Assembly: GCA_934177485.1 (NCBI GenBank) | Contig: CAKPPF010000002.1 | Location: forward strand, 115,499-179,498 | From: an uncultured Clostridia bacterium | GTDB lineage: Bacteria; Bacillota; Clostridia; TANB77; CAG-508 | Reading direction: 5' to 3' | DNA length: 64,000 bases | In this document: positions 33,767 to 43,653 of the stretch, one piece after another | How the letters are laid out: every line of letters starts with the position of its first letter | Numbering within the stretch: the first letter of the stretch is position 1 | Notes under the pieces: model-generated | The model's database searches: none | The model's input: the letters and a program-made list of their open reading frames with translations, nothing else | What the model was told of the DNA's origin: nothing | Position numbers and translations under genes: made by a program

Positions 33767-34897
33767 CTACAATTCTCTTTTTACTAAATTTAATGCTTCC
33801 AATATTACTTTATCCATATCAAAATATTTATATTGTCCTAGTCTTCCTCCAAATATAACTTTATTGTCTTTATCAGCTAATTCTTTATATTTAGCATATA
33901 AATTTGTGTTTTTTTCATCATTCATTGTATAATATGGTTCTTTTCCTTGTACCCAAGTATCTGGATATTCTCTAGTTACTATAGTTTTTTCTTTAGCTTT
34001 ACCTTCTGCAACTTGGCCTAAACTTGGTCCATATTCAAAATGTTTATGTTCAATTATTCTTGTATATGGTATTTCATATTCAGTATAATTTACAACAGCA
34101 TTTCCTTGATAATTCTCCATATCAAGTTCTTCTGTTTCAAATCTTAAACTTCTATATTCAAGTTCACCAAATTTATAATTATAATACTTATCTATCGGTC
34201 CTGTAAAAATTATTTTATCAGCAATATTTTCTAATTCTTCTCTATTATCAAAAAAATCACAATTTAATCTTACTTCTATTCCTTCTAGCATTTTTTCAAT
34301 TATTTTAGTATATCCTCCCATTGGAATTCCTTGATATATATCATTAAAATAGTTATTATCATATATCATTCTTACAGGAAGTCTTTTTATTATGAAGCTT
34401 GGAAGCTCTGTTGCCCTTTTTCCCCATTGTTTTTCTGTATAGCCTTTAACTAATTTTTCATAAATAGTTTTACCGACTAAGCTTATAGCTTGTTCTTCTA
34501 AATTTTTAGGCTCTGTTATTCCTGCTACTTTCTTTTCTTCTTCTATTTTAGCCATAGCTTCTGCAGGTGTAACAACTCCCCATAATTTATTAAATGTGTT
34601 CATATTAAAAGGCATATTATATAGTTCATCTTTATATCTTGCAACAGGTGAATTTGTATATCTATTAAACTCTGCAAACTGATTTATGTATTCCCATACT
34701 TCTTTATTACTTGTATGAAAAATGTGTGCTCCATATTTGTGTACATTTATTCCATCAATATTTTCTGTATAGATATTTCCTGCCACATTTGGACGTTTAT
34801 CAATAACCAAGCATTTTTTTCCTTTTTTAGTTGCTTCATATGCAAATATTGCACCAAACAAGCCTGATCCTACAACTAGATAATCATAATTATTCAT
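33767..34897 (-). CDS. glf: UDP-galactopyranose mutase
   Basis: Flavoenzyme that makes UDP-galactofuranose. 376 residues. N-terminal FAD-binding DYLVVGSGLFGAIFAYEA, then HKYGAHIFHTSN, KGYTEKQWGKRATELP and the C-terminal FGGRLGQYKYFDMDKVI, all hallmarks of Glf. Its stop-to-start overlap with the wzx gene (8 bp) shows they are translated together. It implies that galactofuranose is part of the surface polymer. Confidence 0.96.
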   Translation of the reverse strand: MNNYDYLVVGSGLFGAIFAYEATKKGKKCLVIDKRPNVAGNIYTENIDGINVHKYGAHIFHTSNKEVWEYINQFAEFNRYTNSPVARYKDELYNMPFNMNTFNKLWGVVTPAEAMAKIEEEKKVAGITEPKNLEEQAISLVGKTIYEKLVKGYTEKQWGKRATELPSFIIKRLPVRMIYDNNYFNDIYQGIPMGGYTKIIEKMLEGIEVRLNCDFFDNREELENIADKIIFTGPIDKYYNYKFGELEYRSLRFETEELDMENYQGNAVVNYTEYEIPYTRIIEHKHFEYGPSLGQVAEGKAKEKTIVTREYPDTWVQGKEPYYTMNDEKNTNLYAKYKELADKDNKVIFGGRLGQYKYFDMDKVILEALNLVKREL

Positions 34898-36341
34898 GTT
34901 TTAATCCTCCCTTTATTTTACTCATTAGTTTATTTAAAATTTCATATACAAAATTATCTTTTAATACTAGTAAAACTATTCCGTATATTAATCCTCCAAC
35001 TGCACATTGTATAATAACTGACAGTAAATTATTATTTATAATTCTTCCAATAATTAAACATACTATAAACATTAGTAAACTTGATATAACATAATTTTTA
35101 GTTAAGCCGATTATTTTTTTAAAATCAAAATTTTTTCTAACAAAATACATTTGTACCAATGTTACTGTTAGTTCAGCAATAACTGTTCCAATTGAAGCTC
35201 CTATCGCTCCAAACTTCCATATTAAACACATATTCATTATAAAATTTACTACCGCTCCACATACAACTGAAGTTGTAAATTCTTTTTGTCTTTTAGTTGG
35301 TAGTAAATATTGTGTTCCTGTAACATTGCTCAATCCTATTAGCAGTATAATAGGGCTTATAACTTTCATCAATATTGAGACTTTATCATAACCTTGTCCA
35401 AAAAAAATGGGTACAAATGCATCTGAGACAGCAATTATTCCAAATATCATCGGAAATGCAAGAATAAATACCATATTAAATGATTTTTTCATATAATTTG
35501 TTATCTTTTCCTTTTCTCCATTTGCAAATGTATTGGCTATTCTAGGAAGCATTACTGTTCCTAAAGATGTAATAACTGTTAAAAGTATTTTTATTATTTT
35601 TTGTCCTTGGTCGTAATATCCAACTTCTGATTTTCCAGGTATTATTGCCCCAACCATAGTTCTATCAAGTAATGTATAAACTTGTATAGCAATCTGTGGT
35701 ACAAATAATGCCACAGTTGGCTTTAAATGTTTAAATAAATTTAATTTATTAATCCTTGTTTTAGTCAAATATTTTGGCAAATATAGCCATAATGACATAT
35801 TTCCAACTAAAATTGATAGTACATATATCCAAAAATAAATATGTAAGTCATCTGGTGTTTTTACAAAAACAAATATACATACAATACTTATTAACTTTAC
35901 AATCATATTTCTTATTACTGTTTTCTTAAATTCTTCTAATCCCTGAAAAAACCAACTAATATCTATACAATTTGCAATAATCTCTAATATTAATATTTTA
36001 TAGTATATTTGATATTGTGTTCCTCGAGCAAATATAAAATAATATATTATTAATGATATTGTCATTGTAATTACTCTTAGTAGTAGGATTTCCCAAAAGT
36101 TAATACTATATTTCTTCTTATTTTTCTGATTATAAGCTATTTCTCTTTGTCCATATAGCGCTATCCCTAATGACCCAAACAATATAAAATATGCTGAAAT
36201 AGATAAAGTAAAGCTATATATTCCTATATTTTCCGCACCCAAAACTCGTGAAATATATGGTGTAGTTATTAGTGGTAATATTAGCACTAATATTTGGTAT
36301 ATTAAGTTATAAATATAATTTTTAGTAACTGATTTTTTCAC
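34890..36341 (-). CDS. Wzx-type oligosaccharide flippase
   Basis: 483 residues, 12 or more transmembrane helices, of the MATE/PST superfamily. The N-terminal LIYQILVLILPLITTPYISR with VLGAENIGIYSF is the usual RfbX/Wzx opening. It would flip undecaprenyl-linked repeat units across the membrane for Wzy. Overlaps glf downstream and follows a glycosyltransferase gene. Confidence 0.93.
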   Translation of the reverse strand: MKKSVTKNYIYNLIYQILVLILPLITTPYISRVLGAENIGIYSFTLSISAYFILFGSLGIALYGQREIAYNQKNKKKYSINFWEILLLRVITMTISLIIYYFIFARGTQYQIYYKILILEIIANCIDISWFFQGLEEFKKTVIRNMIVKLISIVCIFVFVKTPDDLHIYFWIYVLSILVGNMSLWLYLPKYLTKTRINKLNLFKHLKPTVALFVPQIAIQVYTLLDRTMVGAIIPGKSEVGYYDQGQKIIKILLTVITSLGTVMLPRIANTFANGEKEKITNYMKKSFNMVFILAFPMIFGIIAVSDAFVPIFFGQGYDKVSILMKVISPIILLIGLSNVTGTQYLLPTKRQKEFTTSVVCGAVVNFIMNMCLIWKFGAIGASIGTVIAELTVTLVQMYFVRKNFDFKKIIGLTKNYVISSLLMFIVCLIIGRIINNNLLSVIIQCAVGGLIYGIVLLVLKDNFVYEILNKLMSKIKGGLKHE

Positions 36342-36367
36342 TTTAAGCTCCTTAAATATAGTTTTAC

Positions 36368-37282
36368 CTAGCTTTTATAAATGTTTTTTCCTGGTACATA
36401 TTCTGAATTTTTTCCAAGTTTATTGTTTTTAAAATCATTAATTGCTGTTAAGATAAGTCTTGTACAACTTTTGTTTTTCTTTTTGAATATTCTTAACCAA
36501 ATTAATATTATTTCAAGTCTTACATATTTGTGTTTAAAATTATTTTTTAAGAAAAACAATTTATTTCTAAATAAATAATATGTTTTCCAAGAATAATCAG
36601 CAGTTTTACTTGTTTTATCTACATCATGAACTGTAGTAATTTCAGGAACACAAATTATTTTTCCTACTTTTCTAAGTCTTGCAGCATGATCAGAATCATC
36701 ATAGTATATAAAGAAATCCTTATTAGAAATGCCAACATCGTTCATCTTTTTTACATTTATGATAGTCGCAACATATGTAAATAAATCTATATTAAAGCAT
36801 TCTTTTTTATAATCTTCCTCTGTTGTATTAATTTCTTTAAGCCTTATTATTCCTTCTTTTAGATATCTTCTATGGTCAAAATCAATTTTTCCTTCTTTAT
36901 TTAAAACAGTTCCACATATTGCTGAAATATTTTCGTTTTTATGTTTTTCTAAAAAATCATTTGCTATTTTTAGAGCATTTTTATCAGGATAAGCATCATC
37001 ATCTGATACCCAAAGCCATTCAGAATTATTTTCAAGTGCATATTTCATACCTACTGCAAATCCTCCTGCTCCGCCAATATTTTCGTCCATATTTATTATT
37101 ACTTTTTCAAAGTTATCTTTCTTTTGTTCCCAATTTTCAAGAAACTCTTTTGTTTTATCATTACTATTATTATTTACTATTATTAATCTATGTGGTAAAT
37201 ATGTTTGTTTTTCAAAAGCTTCTATTGCTTTTTTTAATTTTTCTAATCTGTTATAAGTAACTATCACAGCATCAATTTTCAT
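36368..37282 (-). CDS. family 2 glycosyltransferase, galactofuranosyltransferase-like
   Basis: 304 residues, GT-A fold. VIVTYNRLEKLKKAIEAFE at the start, the NMDENIGGAGGFAVGM loop typical of GlfT/rhamnosyl-type enzymes, and the DxD motif in WVSDDDAYPD. The acceptor-side motif YYDDSDHAARLRKVGK follows. With glf nearby, galactofuranose transfer is a reasonable inference. It overlaps the wzy gene by 11 bp. Confidence 0.88.
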   Translation of the reverse strand: MKIDAVIVTYNRLEKLKKAIEAFEKQTYLPHRLIIVNNNSNDKTKEFLENWEQKKDNFEKVIINMDENIGGAGGFAVGMKYALENNSEWLWVSDDDAYPDKNALKIANDFLEKHKNENISAICGTVLNKEGKIDFDHRRYLKEGIIRLKEINTTEEDYKKECFNIDLFTYVATIINVKKMNDVGISNKDFFIYYDDSDHAARLRKVGKIICVPEITTVHDVDKTSKTADYSWKTYYLFRNKLFFLKNNFKHKYVRLEIILIWLRIFKKKNKSCTRLILTAINDFKNNKLGKNSEYVPGKNIYKS

Positions 37283-38642
37283 GTTTTATTCTCCTCATAA
37301 TTTTATTATAATCTAATTTGCAAAATATGAAATTTAGTACTAACCAAAAAATTATATGTTTTCCCATTTTCATTGAAAATAAATTCTCATAGAATTTATT
37401 TGAGAAAAACGATAATACCAAACAATTAAAAATACTTGAGTATATTAATATAAGTATTTGTGGTTGATTTTTTAATTTATTTTTACATACCATTTCATAA
37501 ACGAATTGTGATATTGCAGCCATCAATAGAACTAATACAAATTCTCCAACATATCCAAAATCATAAATATATGGATAGAATGTTGTATATACATTTCCTA
37601 AATTTAATCCATTAACATTTCTAAAAGGTAAGTCTAATTTATAATCTTGGAAACTGTTAACTGCTACTTTCTTCCCAAAGGTTTGAATAATACTATAAAA
37701 TGTTTGACTTCCCCATATGTCAGAATTTTTTACATATTCTTTTTCTTGTAAAAATAAATCTAAATTTTTAACTTCAGCCCCACAATATATTGCAAAATAA
37801 TACATTTTATCATTTTTGTCTGCTCTTCCCCATATCTGTGCTGAAGTATAGAAAATTACTATAAAGACACAGCCAATTATAGCTATATTTCTGAGCAAAT
37901 GAAAACTAATGACATTTCTATTATTTTTTTTCTTTTGCAGTAATATAATAAATATTACAATTGCTGAGAACATTATCATAAATGCTGTAGTTCTTGAACC
38001 ATTTAACATTGACGAAATAACAGAGGTAATAACTATTAAAATTTCAACAGGATTTATTTTTTTGTTAGATAAGAAGTTATTTATAGCAACATAAATAAAC
38101 CAATATCCTGAAGCCATTACCAATTCTTCTAAATTTGTTATTATAAATGGTATATTAACTGATTGTTCTGAAAATTTTGACAAATTATCATGTTTAGAAA
38201 TTGCTTCCATAATTTTTGAAATACTTGTAAAACTTCCATTAACACTTTTTACTACAAAATACAAATAACAGATTGATACTATTACCATAAAAATTAAATA
38301 TAAAACTTCTACTATATTATTTATTTTTATAAGTTCAATTGTTTCTTTGCATTCTATATTTTTTTCTTGTTCACAAGATGTATTTCTTTTTTTGTTAATA
38401 TAGTTAAATAAAACATGAGTAATATAACATACCGCTATAAACTCTGCTATTCCTAAAGCAATAACAAGGAATGTATTCAAATGCATACCAAGTTCCCATT
38501 TTCTTGCATAACATACTACCCATATTGCTTGGAAAATAAATCCAAATGAAAAAACAAAAGCTGGTGCAATTATGTTTTTCTCATTTATAATAAAACTCAA
38601 AATAAATAGCAATAATATTATTATAAACAGCACATATACCAT
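37272..38642 (-). CDS. O-antigen-polymerase-like (Wzy) membrane protein
   Basis: 456 residues with about 11-12 transmembrane helices and a large external loop (about 290-350, AEVKNLDLFLQEKEYVKNSD). This is the architecture of oligosaccharide repeat-unit polymerases; primary sequence conservation in this group is low. The location between Wzx, glycosyltransferases and the priming transferase supports the role. Overlaps the upstream glycosyltransferase stop by one base. Confidence 0.8.
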   Translation of the reverse strand: MVYVLFIIILLLFILSFIINEKNIIAPAFVFSFGFIFQAIWVVCYARKWELGMHLNTFLVIALGIAEFIAVCYITHVLFNYINKKRNTSCEQEKNIECKETIELIKINNIVEVLYLIFMVIVSICYLYFVVKSVNGSFTSISKIMEAISKHDNLSKFSEQSVNIPFIITNLEELVMASGYWFIYVAINNFLSNKKINPVEILIVITSVISSMLNGSRTTAFMIMFSAIVIFIILLQKKKNNRNVISFHLLRNIAIIGCVFIVIFYTSAQIWGRADKNDKMYYFAIYCGAEVKNLDLFLQEKEYVKNSDIWGSQTFYSIIQTFGKKVAVNSFQDYKLDLPFRNVNGLNLGNVYTTFYPYIYDFGYVGEFVLVLLMAAISQFVYEMVCKNKLKNQPQILILIYSSIFNCLVLSFFSNKFYENLFSMKMGKHIIFWLVLNFIFCKLDYNKIMRRIKHEN

Positions 38643-39757
38643 TATTTTTCTCCCTCAATCATTTTTTGAAATTTTTTAGTTTCTAATTTTATATCATAAT
38701 TTTTTTCTTTTAATAGATTTTCAATTTTATTTGATTCCCTATTATTGGCCACATTTCTTAGTATTTGTTTAGCCCAATAATATTCATCTTCATTAAGTGA
38801 AGTTAAATTAACCAAATCATTATCTATAACTACTTCATTACTAATTACATCTGATGCATATATTAATAAGTTCGATGCTTGTGCTTCTATTAGCACTAAT
38901 GGTAAACCCTCAAACAAAGATGGAAATAAAAATATATCCATTGCTGACATTAGCTGTGGTACATCATTACGAATACCTAAATTTATCACAGAATCTTCTA
39001 AATCATATTTTTTAACTAAGTTTTCTATTTTTTCTCTATCAGGTCCATCTCCAATTAAAATGAGTTTTGAATTTAGTATATTCTTATGCACTTCATTAAA
39101 AACCTTTAAAATAAACGGATGATTTTTTTGGAAGTGCATCCTTCCAACATTTCCTAATACTAATGTGTTGTCATCTATATTTAGCATTTCTCTATATTTT
39201 TTTCTTGTTTCTAGATCAAATTTATATTTATTAAAATCAATTGCATTATTAATAAGTAAATAGTTATTTCCATTCATTATACTATTATTATAAAACCATT
39301 TACTAGCTTCCTTTGAGCATGACCAAAAATCAGTTGCATACTTACCTATAAATAATTTATTAAATCTATGTAATAAGCCTCTTAAGAATGAATCCATATT
39401 TTGTGAATTATGTGCATGAATTATTCTTTTTTTAATTCCGTATTTTTTTGCATATTTTAAGTAATCTATATTAGCCAAACTACATACATTAACCCAAATT
39501 GCTGAATATTCTTTTGCATTATTTGAGAAAAAATGTGTCATTTCTTTTTTAAAGTCTTTTCTACTCTCTCGTCTAGGTTTTACTCTAAAAATATTTCCTC
39601 CCAAAGAAATAATTTCGTCTTCATATGCAACAGAATCAGTGTTACACAAAAAATCAAATTGTAATTGACTCCTATCTATGTTCCTGTAGTAGTTCATTAT
39701 TACTGTTTCTATTCCTCCAGAATTTTCTGTCATTCCAAATACTAATACTTTTTTCAT
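38642..39757 (-). CDS. family 4 (GT-B) glycosyltransferase
   Basis: 371 residues. N-terminal MTENSGGIETVIMNYYRNID and the C-terminal glycosyltransferase 1 domain with NVGRMHFQKNHPFILKVF, IGDGPDREKIENLV and the EX7E-type FPSLFEGLPLVLIEAQAS. Uses a nucleotide sugar to extend the lipid-linked repeat unit; sugar unknown. Part of the contiguous polysaccharide operon. Confidence 0.92.
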   Translation of the reverse strand: MKKVLVFGMTENSGGIETVIMNYYRNIDRSQLQFDFLCNTDSVAYEDEIISLGGNIFRVKPRRESRKDFKKEMTHFFSNNAKEYSAIWVNVCSLANIDYLKYAKKYGIKKRIIHAHNSQNMDSFLRGLLHRFNKLFIGKYATDFWSCSKEASKWFYNNSIMNGNNYLLINNAIDFNKYKFDLETRKKYREMLNIDDNTLVLGNVGRMHFQKNHPFILKVFNEVHKNILNSKLILIGDGPDREKIENLVKKYDLEDSVINLGIRNDVPQLMSAMDIFLFPSLFEGLPLVLIEAQASNLLIYASDVISNEVVIDNDLVNLTSLNEDEYYWAKQILRNVANNRESNKIENLLKEKNYDIKLETKKFQKMIEGEK

Positions 39758-39853
39758 ATTTTATCTCCCAATATTAAAATAGCACTTATCATTTTTTCTT
39801 ACTAGCATGGTGCAGAATATATTGTATATAATTAAATATATTTTCCTACCATT

Positions 39854-40831
39854 TTATTTCCTTCCGGTTATTTTGGCATATGTATTCCACATTGCCTTAT
39901 AAAATGTAAATCCAAATGATAATGATATAATTCCTAATTTATCCCTTTTAGGAACTCTTTTGTCTTTCAATATTTTGCGTTTATTTTTCATTATATATCT
40001 AGTTAATACTTTTTGGTCCTCTTGAAATTTTTCTTTTGATTTAGCCAGCTGAGATATTGTGCTTAAGTATGCATACATTTCTCTTCTATTACATGCTTTT
40101 TCTAATTGTGGATATTTCTTTCGTATATATTCACACATTTCGGTAGTTGATGTAACTAAATCCATCTTTTGGTGATTGTATTTATAGCTAGATATAGAAT
40201 TATTTCTTATAATGTAATTATATATACTTATTGAAATAATTGATATTTTTTTGCTTTTATCTATTAATTTATACGTTGTAGCTGCATCTTCAAATAATCT
40301 TCCTTTGGGATACCTTATTTCTTTAAATAAATCTATTTTATATAATTTAGCCCAAGCAGATAAATCTATTCCATCATCATACAACATACGTTCTAAAACT
40401 TTTTCTGGCGACAAGGTTGTTATCTCTCCTGTTGCTTTGTTTATGTTCTTTCCTGTACTATACTTTACTGTATGAGCTCCTATTGACATATCTGCATCAT
40501 TTTCAATGATAGCTTTATACAATATTTCAATGCAATCTTCATTAATGTAATCATCTGAATCCACAAATGATATAAACTCTCCTTTAGCAATATCTATTCC
40601 TGAATTTCTTGCGTCTGAAAGTCCTCCATTTTTTTGGTGAATTACTTTAATTCTTTTATCTACTTTTGCATATTCATCACAAATTTTTCCACAATTATCT
40701 GGTGAACCATCATCTACTAATATTATTTCTAAATTTTTATACGTTTGGTTTATTACACTATCAATACATTTATGTATATATTTTTCAACATTATATACAG
40801 GTATAATTATTGTAATTAGCTCTTTTTCCAT
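39854..40831 (-). CDS. family 2 glycosyltransferase
   Basis: 325 residues. IIIPVYNVEKYIHKCIDSVI, LVDDGSPDNCGKICDEYA and the FVDSDDYINEDCIE DxD region are the classic WfgS/EpsJ-like GT2 pattern. A C-terminal positively charged tail lies at the membrane surface. Adds a sugar to the growing repeat unit; specificity unknown. Confidence 0.93.
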   Translation of the reverse strand: MEKELITIIIPVYNVEKYIHKCIDSVINQTYKNLEIILVDDGSPDNCGKICDEYAKVDKRIKVIHQKNGGLSDARNSGIDIAKGEFISFVDSDDYINEDCIEILYKAIIENDADMSIGAHTVKYSTGKNINKATGEITTLSPEKVLERMLYDDGIDLSAWAKLYKIDLFKEIRYPKGRLFEDAATTYKLIDKSKKISIISISIYNYIIRNNSISSYKYNHQKMDLVTSTTEMCEYIRKKYPQLEKACNRREMYAYLSTISQLAKSKEKFQEDQKVLTRYIMKNKRKILKDKRVPKRDKLGIISLSFGFTFYKAMWNTYAKITGRK

Positions 40832-40840
40832 TTTTTCCCC

Positions 40841-41629
40841 TTAAAAACTTTTTTCATATTTCTTTCCAAAAAATTTTGCTTTTAAAAAAGCTGTTCCTTT
40901 TTTTAGCCAATTTACTCCCTGCATATCTATAACTTTAACTTCTTTATAACTAAGTTTATTAGTATTTATCCATACATCTAAAAGAAGCTCAGACACTCTT
41001 CCCAAATATCTTGCTTGAAAAGAATCATATTGTTTTGGATCTACTCTTTTTTCTAGTTCAAATAGTATTTTAAATAGCCACTCACAATATTCATCCAAAT
41101 ATTCTTTTTTCATTACAAACATATTAAACATATGTGCTGATGTTCTTTTATGAAGTTTATCAAATTCTGGTAAATATTCTGGGCATTGTTCTTCTATAAT
41201 TTTTTTTGTTTCATCAAGAGGCTTTATAAACATTGTATGTTTATAATGATCATATAAATTTTCTATATAATATTTTCTTTTTTTGGGTAAAAGTATATCC
41301 ACATCTTTTAGTAATTCATTTGCTTGTTTTAAATTTAATAATATATGAAACTTTTCTTGTTCTGTTTTAGGAATTCTTTTACTACATGTAAAATGCCTTC
41401 TATAATGGCTTAAACCTATATAGTCGGCATTTAAATTTTTCCATGCCCAATACAAACCTGTAAGTTCACAATAAAATGCATTTTTTAGAGATATATTATC
41501 TTCTGTATTGTCTTTTTCGTAACCTAAGTTTTCTTTTCCTTCAGCACCTACTTGTAAAGGTATGTATATTTCGTCTTCTGGCATTTTATATTTTTTGTGT
41601 GTTGCTATTATTATTCTTATGTTTTTCAC
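40841..41629 (-). CDS. DUF4422 capsular polysaccharide glycosyltransferase-like protein
   Basis: 262 residues with the DUF4422 landmarks: IIIATHKKYKMPEDEIYIPL at the start, the YEKDNTEDNISLKNAFYCEL core, YIGLSHYRRHF, and FNMFVMKKEYLDEYCEWLF. DUF4422 proteins are found in capsule and exopolysaccharide loci and are treated as glycosyltransferases. It sits four bases after the priming transferase gene. Confidence 0.9.
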   Translation of the reverse strand: MKNIRIIIATHKKYKMPEDEIYIPLQVGAEGKENLGYEKDNTEDNISLKNAFYCELTGLYWAWKNLNADYIGLSHYRRHFTCSKRIPKTEQEKFHILLNLKQANELLKDVDILLPKKRKYYIENLYDHYKHTMFIKPLDETKKIIEEQCPEYLPEFDKLHKRTSAHMFNMFVMKKEYLDEYCEWLFKILFELEKRVDPKQYDSFQARYLGRVSELLLDVWINTNKLSYKEVKVIDMQGVNWLKKGTAFLKAKFFGKKYEKSF

Positions 41630-41633
41630 TTTT

Positions 41634-42308
41634 TTACATTGCTCCTTCTTTTTTTACTACTGAAACTATTGTTTTGAAAAATATTTTTATGTCTAACCAT
41701 AATGATTGATTATCTACATAATATAGTTCCATTTGCATTCTTTCTTCATATGTCGTATTACTTCTGCCATTTGCTTGCCAATATCCTGTTAGTCCAGGTG
41801 TAATACTCAAAAACTTTTCTTTATTTTCTTCATACTTTTCTAGTTCTTCACCAGTCACTGGTCTTGGCCCGATAATTGATAAATCTCCTCTTATAATATT
41901 TACTATTTGAGGCAATTCATCCAAACTAGTTTTTCTTAAAAAGTTTCCAATTCTAGTTATTCTTGGATCGTTTTCTAATTTAAAGTTTTCTTGCCATTCT
42001 TTTTTTTGCTCTTCACTGAAATTTTCTATCATTTCTTCTGCATTTTCATACATACTTCTAAATTTATACATATTAAATTCTTTGCCATTTTTTCCAATTC
42101 TTTTATGTGCAAAAATAACAGGACCTTTTGAATCAATCTTTATACAAATAGCAAGTATTAAAAAAACAGGAGATAGTAGCACTAATCCTATACATCCTAG
42201 AATCACATCAACTATTCTTTTGAATCCCCTATATATTTTACTTTTTATTTCCATATCATTAATCTCTATTTTTGTTAATGCTTTTGCATTTTGAATATTT
42301 GCATCCAC
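41634..42308 (-). CDS. undecaprenyl-phosphate sugar-1-phosphate transferase (priming enzyme)
   Basis: Starts polymer synthesis by loading a sugar phosphate on undecaprenyl phosphate. One N-terminal re-entrant helix (VILGCIGLVLLSPVFLILAI), then the catalytic block KRIGKNGKEFNMYKFRSMY, LPQIVNIIRGDLSIIGPRPV and LTGYWQANGRS. First gene of the polysaccharide operon. The frame opens with GTG at 42317; I prefer the GTG at 42308, which has AAAGGG eight bases upstream. Confidence 0.93.
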   Translation of the reverse strand: MDANIQNAKALTKIEINDMEIKSKIYRGFKRIVDVILGCIGLVLLSPVFLILAICIKIDSKGPVIFAHKRIGKNGKEFNMYKFRSMYENAEEMIENFSEEQKKEWQENFKLENDPRITRIGNFLRKTSLDELPQIVNIIRGDLSIIGPRPVTGEELEKYEENKEKFLSITPGLTGYWQANGRSNTTYEERMQMELYYVDNQSLWLDIKIFFKTIVSVVKKEGAM

Positions 42309-42339
42309 CTTTATCACCCTTTAAAACTTATTCTTTTTT

Positions 42340-42368
42340 ATTTTATAATACTTTAGTATAAAGTGCAA
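42340..42368 (-). promoter_or_regulatory. promoter of the polysaccharide operon
   Basis: TTGCAC (42368-42363) and TAAAAT (42345-42340) on the minus strand, exactly 17 bases apart, about 30 bases before the first gene. Upstream (42440-42500) four T-tracts recur about every 12 bases. Confidence 0.7.
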
Positions 42369-42505
42369 CCTTTTTAGACATTTTTTCTATATTTTCCAGT
42401 TTTTTTATAACTCAAATTTATGCAATCACACCTTTTCAATGTTTTTAGTATTCTATCACATTTTTGCAATATTTTTGCGGTATTTTTACACATTTTTGTA
42501 ACAAA

Positions 42506-42542
42506 TAAAATACATAGCACAATTATAGTGCTATGTATTTTA
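42506..42542 (-). terminator. LCP gene terminator
   Basis: ATACATAGCAC/GTGCTATGTAT stem with T-rich minus-strand tail, directly after the stop at 42544. Confidence 0.85.
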
Positions 42543-42543
42543 T

Positions 42544-43629
42544 TTACTTTGTATATCCTGTTTTAGTAACAATTTGTTGGCTTGTTGTTTTAATTTTAGC
42601 CGGAATCTCGTAATTTTCTTCTTTAAATACATTTTCATGAAGCTCTTTTACATTGCTTTCTAGCGTTACTGGTATTCCATACCATACCTTGTTAAGTGTT
42701 GCTCCTTTTGTTTTATATGGCCATCCAATACTTTCTCCTACATTAAAACTTGCAACTGCCGGCGCCATTGAAAGCAAATCTGATATTGTTAGGTTAGTAT
42801 AAACTTGTGGTAATATTTTATTTGCTATAGTATTTATTTCTCCTATGCTTTTTGTTTTTAATTTTGCAAGCATAGCTTCAATTACATCTCTCATTCTTTC
42901 CGTTCTTTTATAATCTCCACCAGCTGTATATCTTATTCTTGAGTATGCAACTGCTTGAACACCGTCCAAAGTGTAATTTCCTGCTTTAGTTATATGACTA
43001 GATTTTTTATTTGTTACTCTTGATGTTTCATCTATATATCCATTTATATATTTTACTTCTGCATCTGTTATGTTCATTTTTATTCCACCTAACGCATCTA
43101 CTGCATCAGATACGGAATCAAAATTTACAGTAACAAATTCTGTTATATTTAAATCTAAATTTTCATTTAATGTTTTTAAAGCAAGTGGTGCTTCTCCATA
43201 CGAATATGCATGTGTTATTTTATCCAATCCATGTCCTTGAATATTAACATAAGTATCTCTATATACAGAAATTAATTTAACATCATGTGTTTTATTATTT
43301 ATACTTGCAATTATTATGCAATCACTTCTATTTCCTTTTCCATAATCATCTGCTCTACTGTCTACTCCAAATATAGCTATATTTCTATAGTCAGATAAAT
43401 TCTTATTATCAGATACGGATAACTGTGTTTCATCAATTTTTACTTGTTGCATTTTGCCAAATTTATTAGAAACATACCAGTATGCCGTTCCAACCGCTCC
43501 TACTATAACAATTAATATTGTAATTAATATTCCTAATACTACTTTAAATATTGTCTTTTTTTTGCTTGTTTTATTTTTACTCATTAGTTTTCCTCTTTCT
43601 TTTATTTTAATCTTTAATAATTTTAGCAC
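42544..43629 (-). CDS. LytR-CpsA-Psr (LCP) family cell wall polymer ligase
   Basis: 361 residues: cytoplasmic start, one transmembrane helix (about 25-52), then the LCP domain with NIAIFGVDSRADDYGKGNRSD, IISVYRDTYVNI-like segment, and the arginine-rich RIRYTAGGDYKRTERMRDVI. LCP enzymes transfer undecaprenyl-linked polymers to peptidoglycan. Its position at the head of the capsule block fits attachment of that polysaccharide to the wall. Confidence 0.94.
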   Translation of the reverse strand: MLKLLKIKIKERGKLMSKNKTSKKKTIFKVVLGILITILIVIVGAVGTAYWYVSNKFGKMQQVKIDETQLSVSDNKNLSDYRNIAIFGVDSRADDYGKGNRSDCIIIASINNKTHDVKLISVYRDTYVNIQGHGLDKITHAYSYGEAPLALKTLNENLDLNITEFVTVNFDSVSDAVDALGGIKMNITDAEVKYINGYIDETSRVTNKKSSHITKAGNYTLDGVQAVAYSRIRYTAGGDYKRTERMRDVIEAMLAKLKTKSIGEINTIANKILPQVYTNLTISDLLSMAPAVASFNVGESIGWPYKTKGATLNKVWYGIPVTLESNVKELHENVFKEENYEIPAKIKTTSQQIVTKTGYTK

Positions 43630-43653
43630 ATGTTTTCTTTTGATTCAACCTTA

